Shown: positions 18,520 to 29,200 of the stretch, in pieces | Layout: the number at the start of each line of letters is the position of its first letter | How positions within the stretch are numbered: the first letter of the stretch is position 1 | Position numbers and translations under genes: made by a program | Virus record (IMG/VR): IMGVR_UViG_3300044635_001679 | Span: 1 to 50,395 of that record | DNA from: a virus | Length of the DNA: 50,395 nt | Reading direction: 5' to 3' (one strand) | Notes under the pieces: generated by a model | Databases searched by the model: none | The model's input: the letters and a program-made list of their open reading frames with translations, nothing else | Told to the model about the DNA's origin: nothing

Positions 18520-18559
18520 TGATGAGTAAACGAAAGATGCGCTATTTTTTTTTCTATCT
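18503..18559. terminator. Inverted pair of dispersed motifs at gene end
   Basis: AGAGGTAGAAAAAAAG at the end of the + gene and TTTTTTCTATCTCTT about 30 bases later form an inverted repeat, giving a long A-U rich stem followed by a second hairpin at 18581. It probably contributes to transcription end. Confidence 0.45.
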
Positions 18560-18574
18560 CTTCTAATAACTAAT

Positions 18575-18622
18575 AAAAAACTCCAGTAACTTAATTGCTA
18601 CTGAAGTTAATTGTTGTTTTTT
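18575..18622. terminator. Bidirectional hairpin terminator
   Basis: CTCCAGTA (18581-18588) pairs with TACTGAAG (18599-18606), one mismatch. It is flanked by AAAAAA on the left and by TTGTTTTTTG on the right, so it can stop transcription from either side: the + gene at 18256 and any - strand RNA from the gap to its right. Confidence 0.6.
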
Positions 18623-18712
18623 GTCACCCTTTAAGGAGTTTCAATCCTCGTAGGGTCTGATATTCTGCTAATATTACTAACTTTATATCAAAGAATACCT
18701 ACGCCTTATTAG
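18581..18712 (-). ncRNA. Candidate small RNA with own promoter and terminator
   Basis: No open frame. On the - strand a near-consensus promoter, TTGACA (18743-18738), 17-base spacer, TGTAAT (18720-18715), should start an RNA of about 130 bases ending at the hairpin terminator. The RNA contains nested stems: ACCCT...AGGGT enclosing AGGA-TTGAAAC-TCCT. The stretch CCCTACGAGGATTGAAAC resembles the 3' half of the cyanobacterial CRISPR repeat type ending ATTGAAAC. It could be a solitary repeat mimic, or just a stable hairpin. Confidence 0.4.
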
Positions 18713-18714
18713 TA

Positions 18715-18743
18715 ATTACAGTTATTGAGTTAGAGTATGTCAA
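18715..18743 (-). promoter_or_regulatory. Sigma70-type promoter on - strand
   Basis: TTGACA and TGTAAT (5 of 6 matches to TATAAT) separated by exactly 17 bases, reading towards the hairpin terminator at 18.6 kb. It is the best promoter match noticed in the window. Confidence 0.55.
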
Positions 18744-19080
18744 CTACATAACTAAGTAAAAGGTTGAGTTATTCACTCATCGAACGTCTTTACCGGAATT
18801 GCCACGACCATACAGGTAACGGGATGTTGAACTTACGTCCATCGGCTACATCCTAATTGATACATTGTTACCAGGACGTTAATCGTCCCAATTAATCTAG
18901 TGTATCTCTAGTTCACGCATAACGTGAATTGCAGAAGGTACGATTCCAACGTACGGTGTGTTAAGTATGGAATATCTAGTTTCACTTCCCACGTCTAGCT
19001 AGTATCAACATTTAAGCACTCTGTCACTTCTGCATATAGAGCTATCTTAATATAAGTCTAACTATTATGTCAACTTGATA
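18744..19080. ncRNA. Gene-free segment with nested stems, candidate structured RNA
   Basis: No plausible gene on either strand, and base composition is less AT-rich than the flanks. Perfect stems seen: GGTAAC (18815) with GTTACC (18867) enclosing GGATGT (18822) with ACATCC (18848); GGACG-TTAAT-CGTCC (18874-18888); TTCACG-CATAA-CGTGAA (18912-18928); GTACG-ATTCCAA-CGTAC (18938-18954); GAGT..ACTC near 18764-18776. A second TTGACA lies at 19074-19069 on the - strand. Tandem and nested stems over 150 bases suggest a folded RNA; family not recognised, strand uncertain (- favoured). Confidence 0.4.
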
Positions 19081-19121
19081 GCTCTTTGAACTGTAATAAC
19101 TAGTTCCTAATTGATATACTA

Positions 19122-19631
19122 CTACATTACTAATCTTTTTTCTATCTCTGTAAAGGTAATTGAATAAGGCGTTACATAAAGTGGTTTACCTGTTCCATCA
19201 GTGCCACTAGTACCACCACCTGATTCAACATTAAGTATTCCTTTCCTTGATGTCATAATATCATCTTCTATTTCAGGTCTTACATAATCTAAGCAAGTTA
19301 CAGGAATAAACGTAGTGTAACTACTACTAATACTAGACTTAGCTAAATAACTTAAACAACGTTTCATCTTCCATTGTTGATCTTCTACATTAACTGTAAA
19401 ACTAACTGTTACTAACTTAGGTGTGATACTAGCACTACTAAATGTATCTTGCTTACCTGTTGTATCAGTTATATTTCTAGTATAGTTATTACCATCAACG
19501 GGTAACATTAAATAACTAACACTATTAATAGTAGCTCTATTCTTAGTATCAATATTAAATTGATTTAGTATTGTTTCTTGACATTCAAAATATAGTTTAC
19601 GAATATTAGTGTTAACGTAGTTACAAGTCAT
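19122..19631 (-). CDS. Putative distal tail protein
   Basis: 169 residues, beta-rich, upstream of the hub gene in reading order, the usual place of a distal tail or baseplate ring protein. Features: KLVTVSFTVNVEDQQWKMKRCLSYL and the C-terminal YVTPYSITFTEIEKRLVM. The EIEK is a motif copy (19137-19147). It ends the tail run before the gene-free segment. Assignment rests on position and composition only. Confidence 0.45.
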   Translation of the reverse strand: MTCNYVNTNIRKLYFECQETILNQFNIDTKNRATINSVSYLMLPVDGNNYTRNITDTTGKQDTFSSASITPKLVTVSFTVNVEDQQWKMKRCLSYLAKSSISSSYTTFIPVTCLDYVRPEIEDDIMTSRKGILNVESGGGTSGTDGTGKPLYVTPYSITFTEIEKRLVM

Positions 19632-19661
19632 AATAAGATAATATAGTTACATTATCTTATT
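19632..19661. promoter_or_regulatory. 11-bp inverted repeat between divergent genes
   Basis: AATAAGATAAT, 8-base spacer, ATTATCTTATT, perfect. It lies directly upstream of the - gene ending at 19631 and 62 bases before the + phosphatase gene. The right part, AC.TTATCTTAT.GTA, is closely matched at 44279-44293 near the XRE gene. A dimeric repressor operator is likely. Confidence 0.5.
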
Positions 19662-19723
19662 GTAGTTAAAGGAATAATAGATATGTTAAGTAAGTACGAT
19701 TTAACTGTTATTACTGTTGTATT

Positions 19724-20404
19724 ATGAAACGTCGTATTGTTATTGGAGATGTACACGGTTATTTCATTACTTTATGTAGGTTATTGGATCTTGTTAACCC
19801 TACTAACGATGATGAAATATACTTTGTTGGTGATTTAATAGATCGTGGTAAAGGTAGTCCTGAAGTAGTTGAATTAGTAAGAACAACATCTAACTTTCAT
19901 TCGGTTCAAGGTAATCATGAATGGATGATGATTGAAGCAGGTAAAAAAAAGAAGAAATATTATTGTAACAGAACTAGAGATCAATACTGTTATAAGCATC
20001 CTGAGTTATGGGATATTCACTTAGCGTTCATGCAACAACTACCACTTTATATTGACTTAGGTGATTACTTTATTTGTCATGCAGGATTAGATCCCGCTAA
20101 GACATTTGAACAACAAGAACCAGACGACTTCCGGCGCATACGACAACCATTCCATTCAATTAACACACCCTACTTTGACGATAAGCAGGTCGTAATAGGT
20201 CATACGATAACAAGTACCTTTAGTAAAGTTAAGCCTGGTAACGTGGCTTCTGGACGTGGCTGGTGGGATATTGACACAAGTGCTTATGCTACAGGATGGT
20301 TAACTGGATTAGATTTAGATAATCAAGTTGTGTATCAAGTTAATGCCAAGAGTAATAAATGGCGTATAGTTGATTTAGTAGACGTAGTTACAAAAATTAA
20401 ATAG
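19724..20404 (+). CDS. Calcineurin-like serine/threonine or dinucleoside phosphatase
   Basis: 226 residues with the full metallophosphatase set: GDVHG (residue 8), GDLIDRG (about 36), GNHEW (about 65), FICHAGLD and VIGHT. This matches lambda-type PP phosphatases and PrpE/ApaH relatives that use two metal ions. In phages it may dephosphorylate host proteins or hydrolyse signalling nucleotides; substrate unknown. It has no clear Shine-Dalgarno sequence. It follows a divergent operator-like repeat and is followed by a motif copy (20407). Confidence 0.9.
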   Translation: MKRRIVIGDVHGYFITLCRLLDLVNPTNDDEIYFVGDLIDRGKGSPEVVELVRTTSNFHSVQGNHEWMMIEAGKKKKKYYCNRTRDQYCYKHPELWDIHLAFMQQLPLYIDLGDYFICHAGLDPAKTFEQQEPDDFRRIRQPFHSINTPYFDDKQVVIGHTITSTFSKVKPGNVASGRGWWDIDTSAYATGWLTGLDLDNQVVYQVNAKSNKWRIVDLVDVVTKIK

Positions 20405-20464
20405 AAAGGTAGAAAAAAGTGAATGAACTAATGGATTTTGTGACTAATAAGATTGGAGGTAATG

Positions 20465-20716
20465 ATGTTTGAACAGTTATGTAAAAATAACAGAACAATA
20501 AGTACAGATGAAATATTAAATTTAGTTTGTATTGCTTATTGTTGTAATAAGATTAAAATACAATATGCACTTAATTTACTAGAAGTAGATTTGGAAGCAT
20601 TTACAAGTATGTATAACTATTGGTTGAATCTTAATAGTGATATGAAAGAGATATCTGATTTTGCTGATAAACTTATGTTTGACAAAACAATTAAGGAGTT
20701 TGATGATGATTGTTAG
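20465..20716 (+). CDS. Small acidic helical protein, unknown
   Basis: About 83 residues; GGAGG at 20455-20459 fits the ATG at 20465 best. Contains IAYCCNKIKIQYALNLLEVD, a helix-rich pattern that could be a degenerate helix-turn-helix, and an acidic tail. It lies between the phosphatase and a bidirectional terminator. Confidence 0.55.
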   Translation: MFEQLCKNNRTISTDEILNLVCIAYCCNKIKIQYALNLLEVDLEAFTSMYNYWLNLNSDMKEISDFADKLMFDKTIKEFDDDC

Positions 20717-20780
20717 TATTAGGTTTATTCCTGTTTAATGAATGGAAAGTTGAAGAGATAAGGGTTAAGTAATTAAATAT

Positions 20781-20842
20781 AGATAGAAAAATAAGACGTG
20801 AATCGCTTGAAACACGCCTTATTTTTATCCTTTTTTCTATCT
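20781..20842. terminator. Bidirectional terminator framed by motif copies
   Basis: AAAAATAAGACGTG (20787-20800) pairs with CACGCCTTATTTTT (20813-20826), 13 of 14 pairs. The left arm begins inside a motif copy (20781-20791) and a second, inverted copy closes the element (20832-20842). It separates convergent genes. Confidence 0.7.
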
Positions 20843-20843
20843 C

Positions 20844-21680
20844 TTAGTCATCATGTAATATTTTGTTAAAACACATTTGAATAATTGCAAAGTGTTGTGG
20901 TTCATAAACACTTACATTATATTTAGTTTTACCATTAACAAGTTTGAAATGTGCTTTACTTGGATCTTGTTTAGTCATTGACTTGAACGTTGCTGCTGTT
21001 ATGTGAGCTAACTGTCTAAATTTAGTTGATGTTAGAGTTATACCTTTATTGTGTAACCAACCTTCAATTGATAATGCACCATCTTCAGTAGGTAAATACA
21101 AGTTATCATCGCCTGTTGATTCAACTATTTCATCTAATAAGTCTTTACAACCTGGCATAAATGCAGTAGTGGTATTTCTAATCACGATTAATTCTCTACT
21201 TAATGATTTAACAGATTCTAATTCAGTTCTAATATATCTAAATTCAGCTAATAATAAGTCTTCATTTCTTTTTTCAATACATCCAGATATATTTTTAATG
21301 TGTTGATGTAAACCAAGTTGTGCAAATTTACGATGGGCAAATTTAGCAGCTTGTTTAACTTCATCTGAAATATTATCAGATTCATAAGCATAATAGAAAA
21401 TTATAGCTTCACACGTTGTTGAGGGTATAATTTTAGCTCTGTTGATTCCTTCTAAGCCCGGACTCAAAGCATTACCCTGAAAGGGTTTCAGACATTCAGG
21501 TAGCTCTACAAGCCCATCCTCAGTAGAATTAATTTTTTCTACCAAACGTCCTATTACTCGGCGATCTACCGTTATAAATGCAGATAAACCGCTAATACTC
21601 ATCCCAGAAGCAGTTTCATCACTTGAGATATAAAACTCAATACCGTCGTCAACAACTGGTTTAACTTTCTCGATACTCAT
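20844..21680 (-). CDS. Antirepressor-like phage regulatory protein
   Basis: 278 residues. The N-terminal region, with FYISSDETASGMSISGLSAF and ITVDRRVIGRLVEKI, matches a winged-helix-like domain I associate with antirepressor-type proteins in cyanobacterial genomes and phages; the next part (TTCEAIIFYYAYES, AAKFAHRKFAQLGL) is typical of the same family. The C-terminal region has GWLHNKGITLTSTKFRQLAH, a possible second DNA-binding element. It likely controls phage gene expression. No clear Shine-Dalgarno sequence; TATAAT occurs about 35 bases upstream of the ATG. Confidence 0.5.
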   Translation of the reverse strand: MSIEKVKPVVDDGIEFYISSDETASGMSISGLSAFITVDRRVIGRLVEKINSTEDGLVELPECLKPFQGNALSPGLEGINRAKIIPSTTCEAIIFYYAYESDNISDEVKQAAKFAHRKFAQLGLHQHIKNISGCIEKRNEDLLLAEFRYIRTELESVKSLSRELIVIRNTTTAFMPGCKDLLDEIVESTGDDNLYLPTEDGALSIEGWLHNKGITLTSTKFRQLAHITAATFKSMTKQDPSKAHFKLVNGKTKYNVSVYEPQHFAIIQMCFNKILHDD

Positions 21681-21756
21681 AGTAGTGTTACCGTATCTAA
21701 TTAATTACCTCTCTATTATAACTACCAATTTTGTTTTGTGTGTGGTTAGCAAAAAT

Positions 21757-21792
21757 AAAACTCCCTTAGTTATACAACTAAGAGAGTTGAGT
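21757..21792 (-). terminator. Hairpin terminator after the tape-measure run
   Basis: AACTCCCTTAGTT (21759-21771) pairs with AACTAAGAGAGTT (21776-21788), one mismatch, 4-base loop. On the - strand it is followed by TTTTATTTTTG. It should end transcripts coming from the 21825-22448 gene. Confidence 0.7.
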
Positions 21793-21824
21793 AGTTAATT
21801 AAATGTACCTTATCTTTATTATAA

Positions 21825-22448
21825 CTACTCTTTTGTTTCTACCTCATAGAAAAACCTATCACTATTTTCAGTTAACCACTTAGAACCACTATTTTCACAC
21901 TTCCAGTTATATGTATTAACTTTGTAACCAGGATTAGCAGTTAGCGGTTGTGTTATGAAACTAGGATCACCTAACCAGAATATCCTGTTGTTAGGTTGAA
22001 TAGCAAAACATCCGTTATCTAATGCAATAACATGACCGCATTTATATTCACTAGCTTCTTCTGCATAATCACCACCTATCCAATCTAAAGTAAACATATA
22101 TTGACCTTCATACCAATTACGATCTTTAAGTAGTACCTTACATTTCATTTCACTAAGGTAATCGTAAGTTACTGCTTGTACTTGATAACTGAAACAATCC
22201 CATAACTGTAACCAATCTAATGGTAAGTTAGGGGCATCTTCTTTATGTACTAATCCACTAACAGGAATACGTGCTACTTGCGCTCCACCGTTAGTCATAA
22301 TATGAAAACCAATAGCGCGACCATTTAGTGATGTACAACCAAATGCAACTACAGGTGTTATGTTACTATGTTGCTCTTCTAAGTTAAACAAGTATTCATT
22401 ACGAACGTATGCTTTAAATAGTGGTATTGAAATACTAAATTGTAACAT
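21825..22448 (-). CDS. Conserved phage protein (LNGRAIGFH family), possible tail protein
   Basis: 207 residues. GCTSLNGRAIGFHIMTNGGA, ARIPVSGLVHKEDAP and LPLDWLQLWDCFSY form a conserved block I associate with cyanophage and giant-virus proteins of unknown function. C terminus contains HVIALDNGCFAIQPNNRIFW, similar to the fibre protein at 8069-10270. It is last in the tape-measure run and is followed by a terminator, so a tail or virion role is likely. Confidence 0.55.
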   Translation of the reverse strand: MLQFSISIPLFKAYVRNEYLFNLEEQHSNITPVVAFGCTSLNGRAIGFHIMTNGGAQVARIPVSGLVHKEDAPNLPLDWLQLWDCFSYQVQAVTYDYLSEMKCKVLLKDRNWYEGQYMFTLDWIGGDYAEEASEYKCGHVIALDNGCFAIQPNNRIFWLGDPSFITQPLTANPGYKVNTYNWKCENSGSKWLTENSDRFFYEVETKE

Positions 22449-22476
22449 TACTTATTTCCTAATTTAACTACTATCA

Positions 22477-23214
22477 TTATAAGTTAATGTAGTTACGGTA
22501 TGTTTTGTAATTACTATCTATGTAGGATTTGTTCAGTGACTTAATATCTTTAGATATTGATTTTCTTATTTGTGTATCGTAAGAATCTTTAGATCCATAC
22601 AATGTTGATTTACCAGGTCTCTGAACGTAACTATACCTATTGCTATTAATACCTGTATAATTATTTTTATTAGGAGAAGTAATTAACTCATTTGCAATTT
22701 TTTGTCTTCTCTCTGCAATACGTCTTGAATTAAGTTGTTTTTTAGTTAAGCTACCATATAAACCTACCTTCTTATTTGTATATAAAGGATCTGAATTATA
22801 TCTAGCTTTCAAGTTACCACGTTGTAATAATTCATCTTGTGTGAAACTTCTAGTTGGATATGGTTTAGTGGGTTCACTCTGAGGTGTTATTCTTGATTGA
22901 GACTCTATTTGTGGTTTAGATTGTTTAACTTTAGGTGCTTCAATTTTAACATCAACATCATTTAATGCTCTATTATTTGATACAGAAGGTGTAGTAGATG
23001 ATGATGGTGAACTAGCACCACTAAGCGAATTAGATCCACCGCTTGGTTTACCTTTTCCTCGTAATGCTAAATAACCTAGTCCGCCAGCTAATGCTAATCC
23101 ACCAGCACCTATAGCTACGTTACGTAACAAATTACTTTTTCTCTTTTTCTTATCTTTAGCACCTAATGTTCTAGCATAATTAGAATATTTATAATCAGAT
23201 AGAAAAAATAACAT
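22477..23214 (-). CDS. FFLSD-tagged basic protein
   Basis: 245 residues. Tag MLFFLSD, then SNYARTLGAKDKKKRK, followed by a Gly-rich hydrophobic segment (VAIGAGGLALAGGLGYLALR, residues 30-49) and a long basic, low-complexity body. The tag is encoded by a motif copy at 23197-23207. One Leu is inserted after Met relative to the other members. It resembles internal head or ejection proteins in composition; function not known. It lies directly downstream of the tape measure. Confidence 0.65.
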   Translation of the reverse strand: MLFFLSDYKYSNYARTLGAKDKKKRKSNLLRNVAIGAGGLALAGGLGYLALRGKGKPSGGSNSLSGASSPSSSTTPSVSNNRALNDVDVKIEAPKVKQSKPQIESQSRITPQSEPTKPYPTRSFTQDELLQRGNLKARYNSDPLYTNKKVGLYGSLTKKQLNSRRIAERRQKIANELITSPNKNNYTGINSNRYSYVQRPGKSTLYGSKDSYDTQIRKSISKDIKSLNKSYIDSNYKTYRNYINL

Positions 23215-23233
23215 ATGTATATTAATGATTGGT

Positions 23234-26200
23234 TTACTTATTTCCTAATTCAACATTTGTTTTCCTAAATACATCGTACAACTTTTTAATTGCATCATCA
23301 TTAGCATCTTTAATACCGTTAGTAACTTCTTTACTACTTGCATTACCTTCAATAGTTACATCATTAGTGTTAGTGAAGTTAATTACAACTTGTTTATCAT
23401 TACTAATTGTATTAGTGTTGTTACTTAATGGTACTATATTATTCTTACTTACAGTATCGTAAGTTAACTTAGGTGCAACTGGTACAACTACATTAGAGTT
23501 AGAAAAAATTTTGTTATAGTTAAGGTCTTTATTATTAATCTCATTAGTTACATCATCAATTACAGATGCTAAGTTATTTCTGATAGCTCGATATATTTCC
23601 ATATCGTCACCAATACCAAAAGTAGTCTTAGCATAAGCAACTGACTTATCTTGTACTTCATTACTTTGATTTTGTTGTAACTGATAACGCTTGATATTAT
23701 CATCAAACTTACTTAACTGTCGTTGTTGTTCTAGTAGTGGACGTTCTGCTAACTTAGCTTCGTATGCAAATTGTTTAGCTTCAAGTTGCGCCGATGCTGC
23801 TGCTTTATCTTCATTGGTAGCAGTTTTACTAGCTAAGACTTTTTTTGTTTCAGCTATTTGTACTTTAAGTTCCGCTGCTAATTTTAGTTCTGCTGTCTTT
23901 TGTTCTATCTCTTGTCTTTGTAAAGCTAAGTTATTACTTTTTATTTGTATCTCTAACAATTGTTTTTCTATCTCTTGTTTCTTGTCTAACGCCATTAATT
24001 CTTGACGTGCTGCTAACTTAGCAAACTCTTGTTTCTGGTAATCTGTTGTTGCAAGATCGCCAGCTAACTTAAACATACGTTGAGTATTATTTTGTTGTTG
24101 TTGCTCTAAATCAAGTTGTTTCTGTGTTAAGTTAATTCTGTTTTCGTATGACTTCAGTATTAAGTTATTTTGTACAAGTTGTTTGTTAGCAGATATTTCA
24201 GCTAATTCAGCACTTACTTTAGCTTGTTGTGCTTGTTTTTCATAAGTTGCTAATACACGATTTTGTTTAGCTATTTCAACATCTAATTCACCACCTTCTC
24301 TAGTTAATGCTAATTTGTACTCTAAATCTTGTTTAGTTAAGTTGTTTATTTCTAATTGATTACGTCTAACTTCTTGTTGTAACTTACTTTTACTTTCTAA
24401 TGATTTAGATTCTTCAATATTGATATCTAATTTAGTTTGTAGTGTTTCAATTTCTTCTTTACTTTGCTTTTGTTCTAAAGCACGTTCTAGTTCTAGTTCT
24501 AGTAACGTACGTTGTGATTCATTTTGTAACTTATTAATATCAAGTTCTATTTGTTGTTTTTGGAAACCTAAATCTACTAACTTCTGTTGATATTGTAACG
24601 ACTTAGCTTCTTGTGCTAATGTTACTTCACTATTCTTGTTCTTTAATTCAACTAGTTGTACTTCAATATCGGCACGTTTTTCAATATCAGCAGTAACACG
24701 AAGTTGGTTTTGTAATCTACTTGTTTCATATTGATTAGCTGCAAGAATAGATTTGTTTCTAGCTTCAATAATCTTCAATTCTTCTTGTAAGCTATCTGTT
24801 GTACTAGATAACGTTCTTGTTAACTTACCGTATTCGAGTTTCTGTCTTTCTATATCATTACTTAATTGCTTATTACGTTTATCAAATTCACGTTGTAAAC
24901 TACTAGTAACAATTTGTTGATACTGTAGTTGTAAGTTCAATAACTCTGTTTCTAACTTAGTACGTTCTTCTTTATCATTACCAACAAGTTTAAGTTGTTC
25001 TTGTAATTTATTTTGTTGTTGTAATAGTTGTTGTTTCTGTAGTTGCTCTAACTTAATAATACTTTCTTCTTCTGTAGAAACAAACTTAGCACGACTTAAC
25101 TTAAATGCTGCTACTTCTTTATCTAACGCAACTTGTTGTTGTTGGTAACGTTCATCTATTGACTTACGTTGATCTTCTTTATCTGCTGCATTAAGTTGTG
25201 CTTTTAATAGTTTTAATTGTTTTTCTAACTCTTGTTTTAATGCTGGTGCAATATCAAGTTGTAATTGTAATGTTTTTTCTAAGTCATTTATCTGTGCTTT
25301 AAGTTGTTCTTGCTGTATCTTTCTAATTTCCTTACTACCATCAATTTGTGATTTAACACCTGCTGATATTAACTGTTGTTGTATTTCAGCATCTTTACTT
25401 AACAAGTCTATTTGTTTTTTACTGGCATTCTTACTGTATTCAATTATCTGAGCATAATACTGTTGTAATTGTTCTGTTGAAAACAAATCTTTAACTTTCT
25501 TTTTAGTATCACCTACTTGTTGATTCAATACTGCTTGTAACTTTTCATTAGCCTCCTTAGCATTAATATAATTACCTTCATATAACTGACCTATTCCTGC
25601 TACTGTTGTTTCTACATTCTTATCAAAGTCTTGAACATATTGTCCTAATTGAGTAACATCAAGTTTAACTTCTTTACCTTCTCTATTTACATATTTATTA
25701 GTACCATCTAATGTAGCTTCAACTTTCCTAGCATATTCTTGCAAGTCTTCATTTGATTGCCTAAAACTACGGCGCATTCTTACTTGTAACGAGTTAACTT
25801 TATTGCCAACTTGACCTTCAAAGTCTTCATCTAAGAAGTCATTTTTCTTATTATTAGGATCGTTTTTATTTGGATTAGCTTCTTGTAACCGTTTAACAAA
25901 CATATTACGTTGTTGTAAGTATTCTATGTTTGCTTTATTTGTATCAGCATTTATTTGTCGTTGTTTCTTTAAATTTTCATTTTGTGCTTCAAGTACATCT
26001 CTACGGCTAGCTAAGTCTTGATCTTCAGCAGCAGCTTGTTTTTGTTTTTCGGGATCAAGTGCATCATAATCTTTTAACTTTTCTTTTAATGCTTCAAGTC
26101 GTCTATCATTAGCTGCTATCTCATCATCAATTAATTTAAGTCGTTCTTCAGCTTGATTTTTTAACTTAGTTATATCATCTGGTTCAAGTGATTTACCTTC

Positions 26201-29200
26201 ACGTATTTTCTTGTTTACTTTTTCAATATCAGTGAATCCTTGTTTTAATTTGCTATTAACTTCAGCAAATTTTAAAGTCGCAGCACTTGTTTTTTCTATC
26301 TGTGCTTCAATTTCACTAAAGGTAGAAATAACTTGATCATACCGTATTGCTTTATATAAACTGAAAATAGGTAATATTTTATCAAACATATCAAATATAG
26401 CTTTACCAAAACCAATTACTCCATTAAATGCAGCACCTATTGCATTACCAATGTTTTCCCATATACCTACTAACTTTGTATTTTCAAATCCATTAAGTTT
26501 AGCTAACTCATTATTGTGTTCCATCATAATAAGTTGTTTCTTCATTTCATAACTCAACTTACCTTTACTATCTAAGTCTTGTAGTGTTTTAAGTTTTGAT
26601 ACTTCTAGTTCTTTATTTATCTTAGTTAAATCTTCTTGCAGTTTTCTAACTTGAGCAGAAGTACCAGCGAATTGATCATATAGTAATGCTGCTGCTCCTG
26701 CTACTGGTAATAGTATTGGTGCGAATGTTAATAACTTAGTTCCTATTTGTCCAACAATAGGTAACATTCCACTAAGCTTACTAAATAAACTACTAACGCC
26801 ATCTTTAATTCCACTAAAATTAATTGGTTTATTTAAGTTAGTCCATAAGTTGCCACTTGTCTTTTTAACGTCATCCATTTTGGGAATTAAGTCTTTAAAT
26901 GAAAAACCTAACATTCGGTTAAGTAATGTATTTTTAACTGTTTGTTCTCCTGCTAATGTTCTAATTTTAATTAATCTACCTTCAGCAATACCTTGTTCTG
27001 TTGCTAATGTTGTAGCTAAAGTTCTTGCTGCATTATTAGCGTTAGTAGCTGTTGTGTTAGCTACCTCTGCTGCTGTTTCAAGAGTTGTTGCGTTAGTTAA
27101 TGCTACTTCTGCTGCTGCGTTAAGTGTCGCATTAGTTCCACCTGCTGCATCTGCGGCTGCTTTAGCTGTTTGAGCTTGACTAGATGCTAAATCAGCTAAT
27201 GTTCTAGCTTCAACGGCTTTACGTTGTAATTCTTCTGCTAACGTCTGCGCCTTTTGTATTTTGAGCGTATTATCTTTAACTGTTTGTGAGATTTTTTCAG
27301 CTTTAGCAGTTTTATCAGCAACTTCTTGTTGTAACTTAGCTGCTTTTTCATCTAAGTCAAGTTTATTTTTCTTTTTGACTGCTAATTCAGCTTCAGATTT
27401 AGCTATAAGTTCTTGTTGTTGTTGATAACGTTCTGCTAACTGATATTGTTCCTCTGCCGATTTAGCAGTAGATGAATTAAGCTCTTTTTCTAACTTTGAT
27501 CTATCGTATTTATCTTTAGCTAACTTAGTGTATGATTCAGATAACGTATCTTCTGCTTCTTTAACTTTACTTGTAATATCTAAATGTTCTTTTTCTATGT
27601 TACTTAATTCTTTAGATGCTTTTTTATAGTCTTTATTTTGTTCAACTAACCTATTTAATATTTCTTCTCTTTGTTCATCTAATGTTAATGATTGTTGCCC
27701 TACTAGTAGATGTGATTGATCTATTCCTATTAACTGTTTAGCTTGTGCAATTAGTCCTAAATTTTGTTCACGTAACTTACCTATAATTTGAAATCTATTA
27801 AGTTGTTGTAAGTTAAATTCTTGTCCTAGTAACAGATGTTGTTGATCTATTCCTATTACTTGTTTAACTACAGGTAATAAACCAATATTAGCTTTAGCAA
27901 GTTCTTGTACTATCTTTACTTGTTTGAGTAATTCACCATTAAACAAACCTGTAAAAATCCTCCAACCTTGGAATATCATAAATGCTTGAGTTGCTGCACC
28001 TACTAATTGTCCAATTGCATTAGTAACTTGACCTACACTCATTTGAAATATTATCCATTGTGCAATTATCTTCTTCATTTCTGGAGAGATAGAAGATAAC
28101 ACACTAACAGTTTTTTCTAACACATCTACACCAACTTGAAAGAATGGTGCTATTTGTTCACCGAACTGAATAAATTGTTCTGTTATACGATTAATAATTG
28201 CATCAAACTTTTCAGCTTGTGATGATATCTTAATACCAAATGCTTCATCTAATGTTTCTCTAGCTATTTTTCCTGTTTTAGTAATCTCAAACATTGATTT
28301 ACTATTATCTTTTAATTGTTCAGCATTATTACTCATTAACGCTAATGCTGTATTGTAAGCAGTGGCTTCTGGGATAATAGTTGCTAATATTTCAGCGTTA
28401 CCTTTAGCTGCTTTATTTAAATCATCTAATGCCTTGGCAAAACCTTTAGTTTTAATTTCAGCAATATCAAATCTAATTGGTTTACTAGATTCATCTCTCA
28501 AACTACGTAATGCTGCTTCTGCTTGAGGTGTTTTGTTAATGATGTTTCTGAATAATGCTTCTAATCCAGTTAACGCACTAGGAGTATCAAAACCTTGTAG
28601 AGTTAGTGCTGCTACTGCTGCTGCTAATTCTTCTAATTTAACCTTTGCGGCGTTAGCTGTTACGGCTGATTGTGCAAAACCATTAGCAAGTTCAGGCATC
28701 GTTGTGATACCTAACTGAATAGTTTTATTCAATACTGCTGCTACTTTATTGGAGTCTGTAGCTGACATATTATAAGCACGTATTGTTTGTGTCAACACTT
28801 TCATTGTCGCACCAGTGTCAGCACCACCAGCTTTAGCTAACTTCAAACCTGCTGTCATCACGGCTGTATTTTCACTTGCTTCTGTGAAACTAGCAGATGC
28901 CGCTTGATATGCTGCACCTAACGCCTCAATTGAAGTTACAGCATTTTTGAGATCGTTATTAACAAGATTTTGAATATTCTTACTTAAATCACCAATAAAT
29001 TCGTTACCTTTACTGAATAATACTTCTACTTCAACTTGTGCTTTCTTGTAGCGATTATAAGCAGTTAAAGCTTGCAAACTGAATTGATCTACTGCTTCTT
29101 TACTAAGAAGTATTGCATCTTGAAGGTTTTTGAAATCATCAATTATTTGAGTTGTGTATCCTGAAGCGGTGAATGCTTTAACTCCGGTAGAAAAACCTGA

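Noticed and set aside
18625-18660. CRISPR array
   Set aside because: Only one repeat-like unit; no second copy or spacer-length periodicity.
18912-18965. tRNA-like pair of hairpins (TTCACG..CGTGAA and GTACG-ATTCCAA-CGTAC)
   Set aside because: Arm order fits + strand only, but the anticodon loop lacks U33, the T loop does not fit TTCRANY, and no matching acceptor arm exists.
20419-20472. 17-codon GTG leader peptide overlapping the small gene start
   Set aside because: No ribosome site and too short to support.
23691-24005. + strand open frame opposite the tape measure
   Set aside because: Shadow of coiled-coil coding; Ser/Leu/Cys-rich translation typical of antisense of Gln/Lys/Ala coding. 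The frame at 26850-27173 is the same case.
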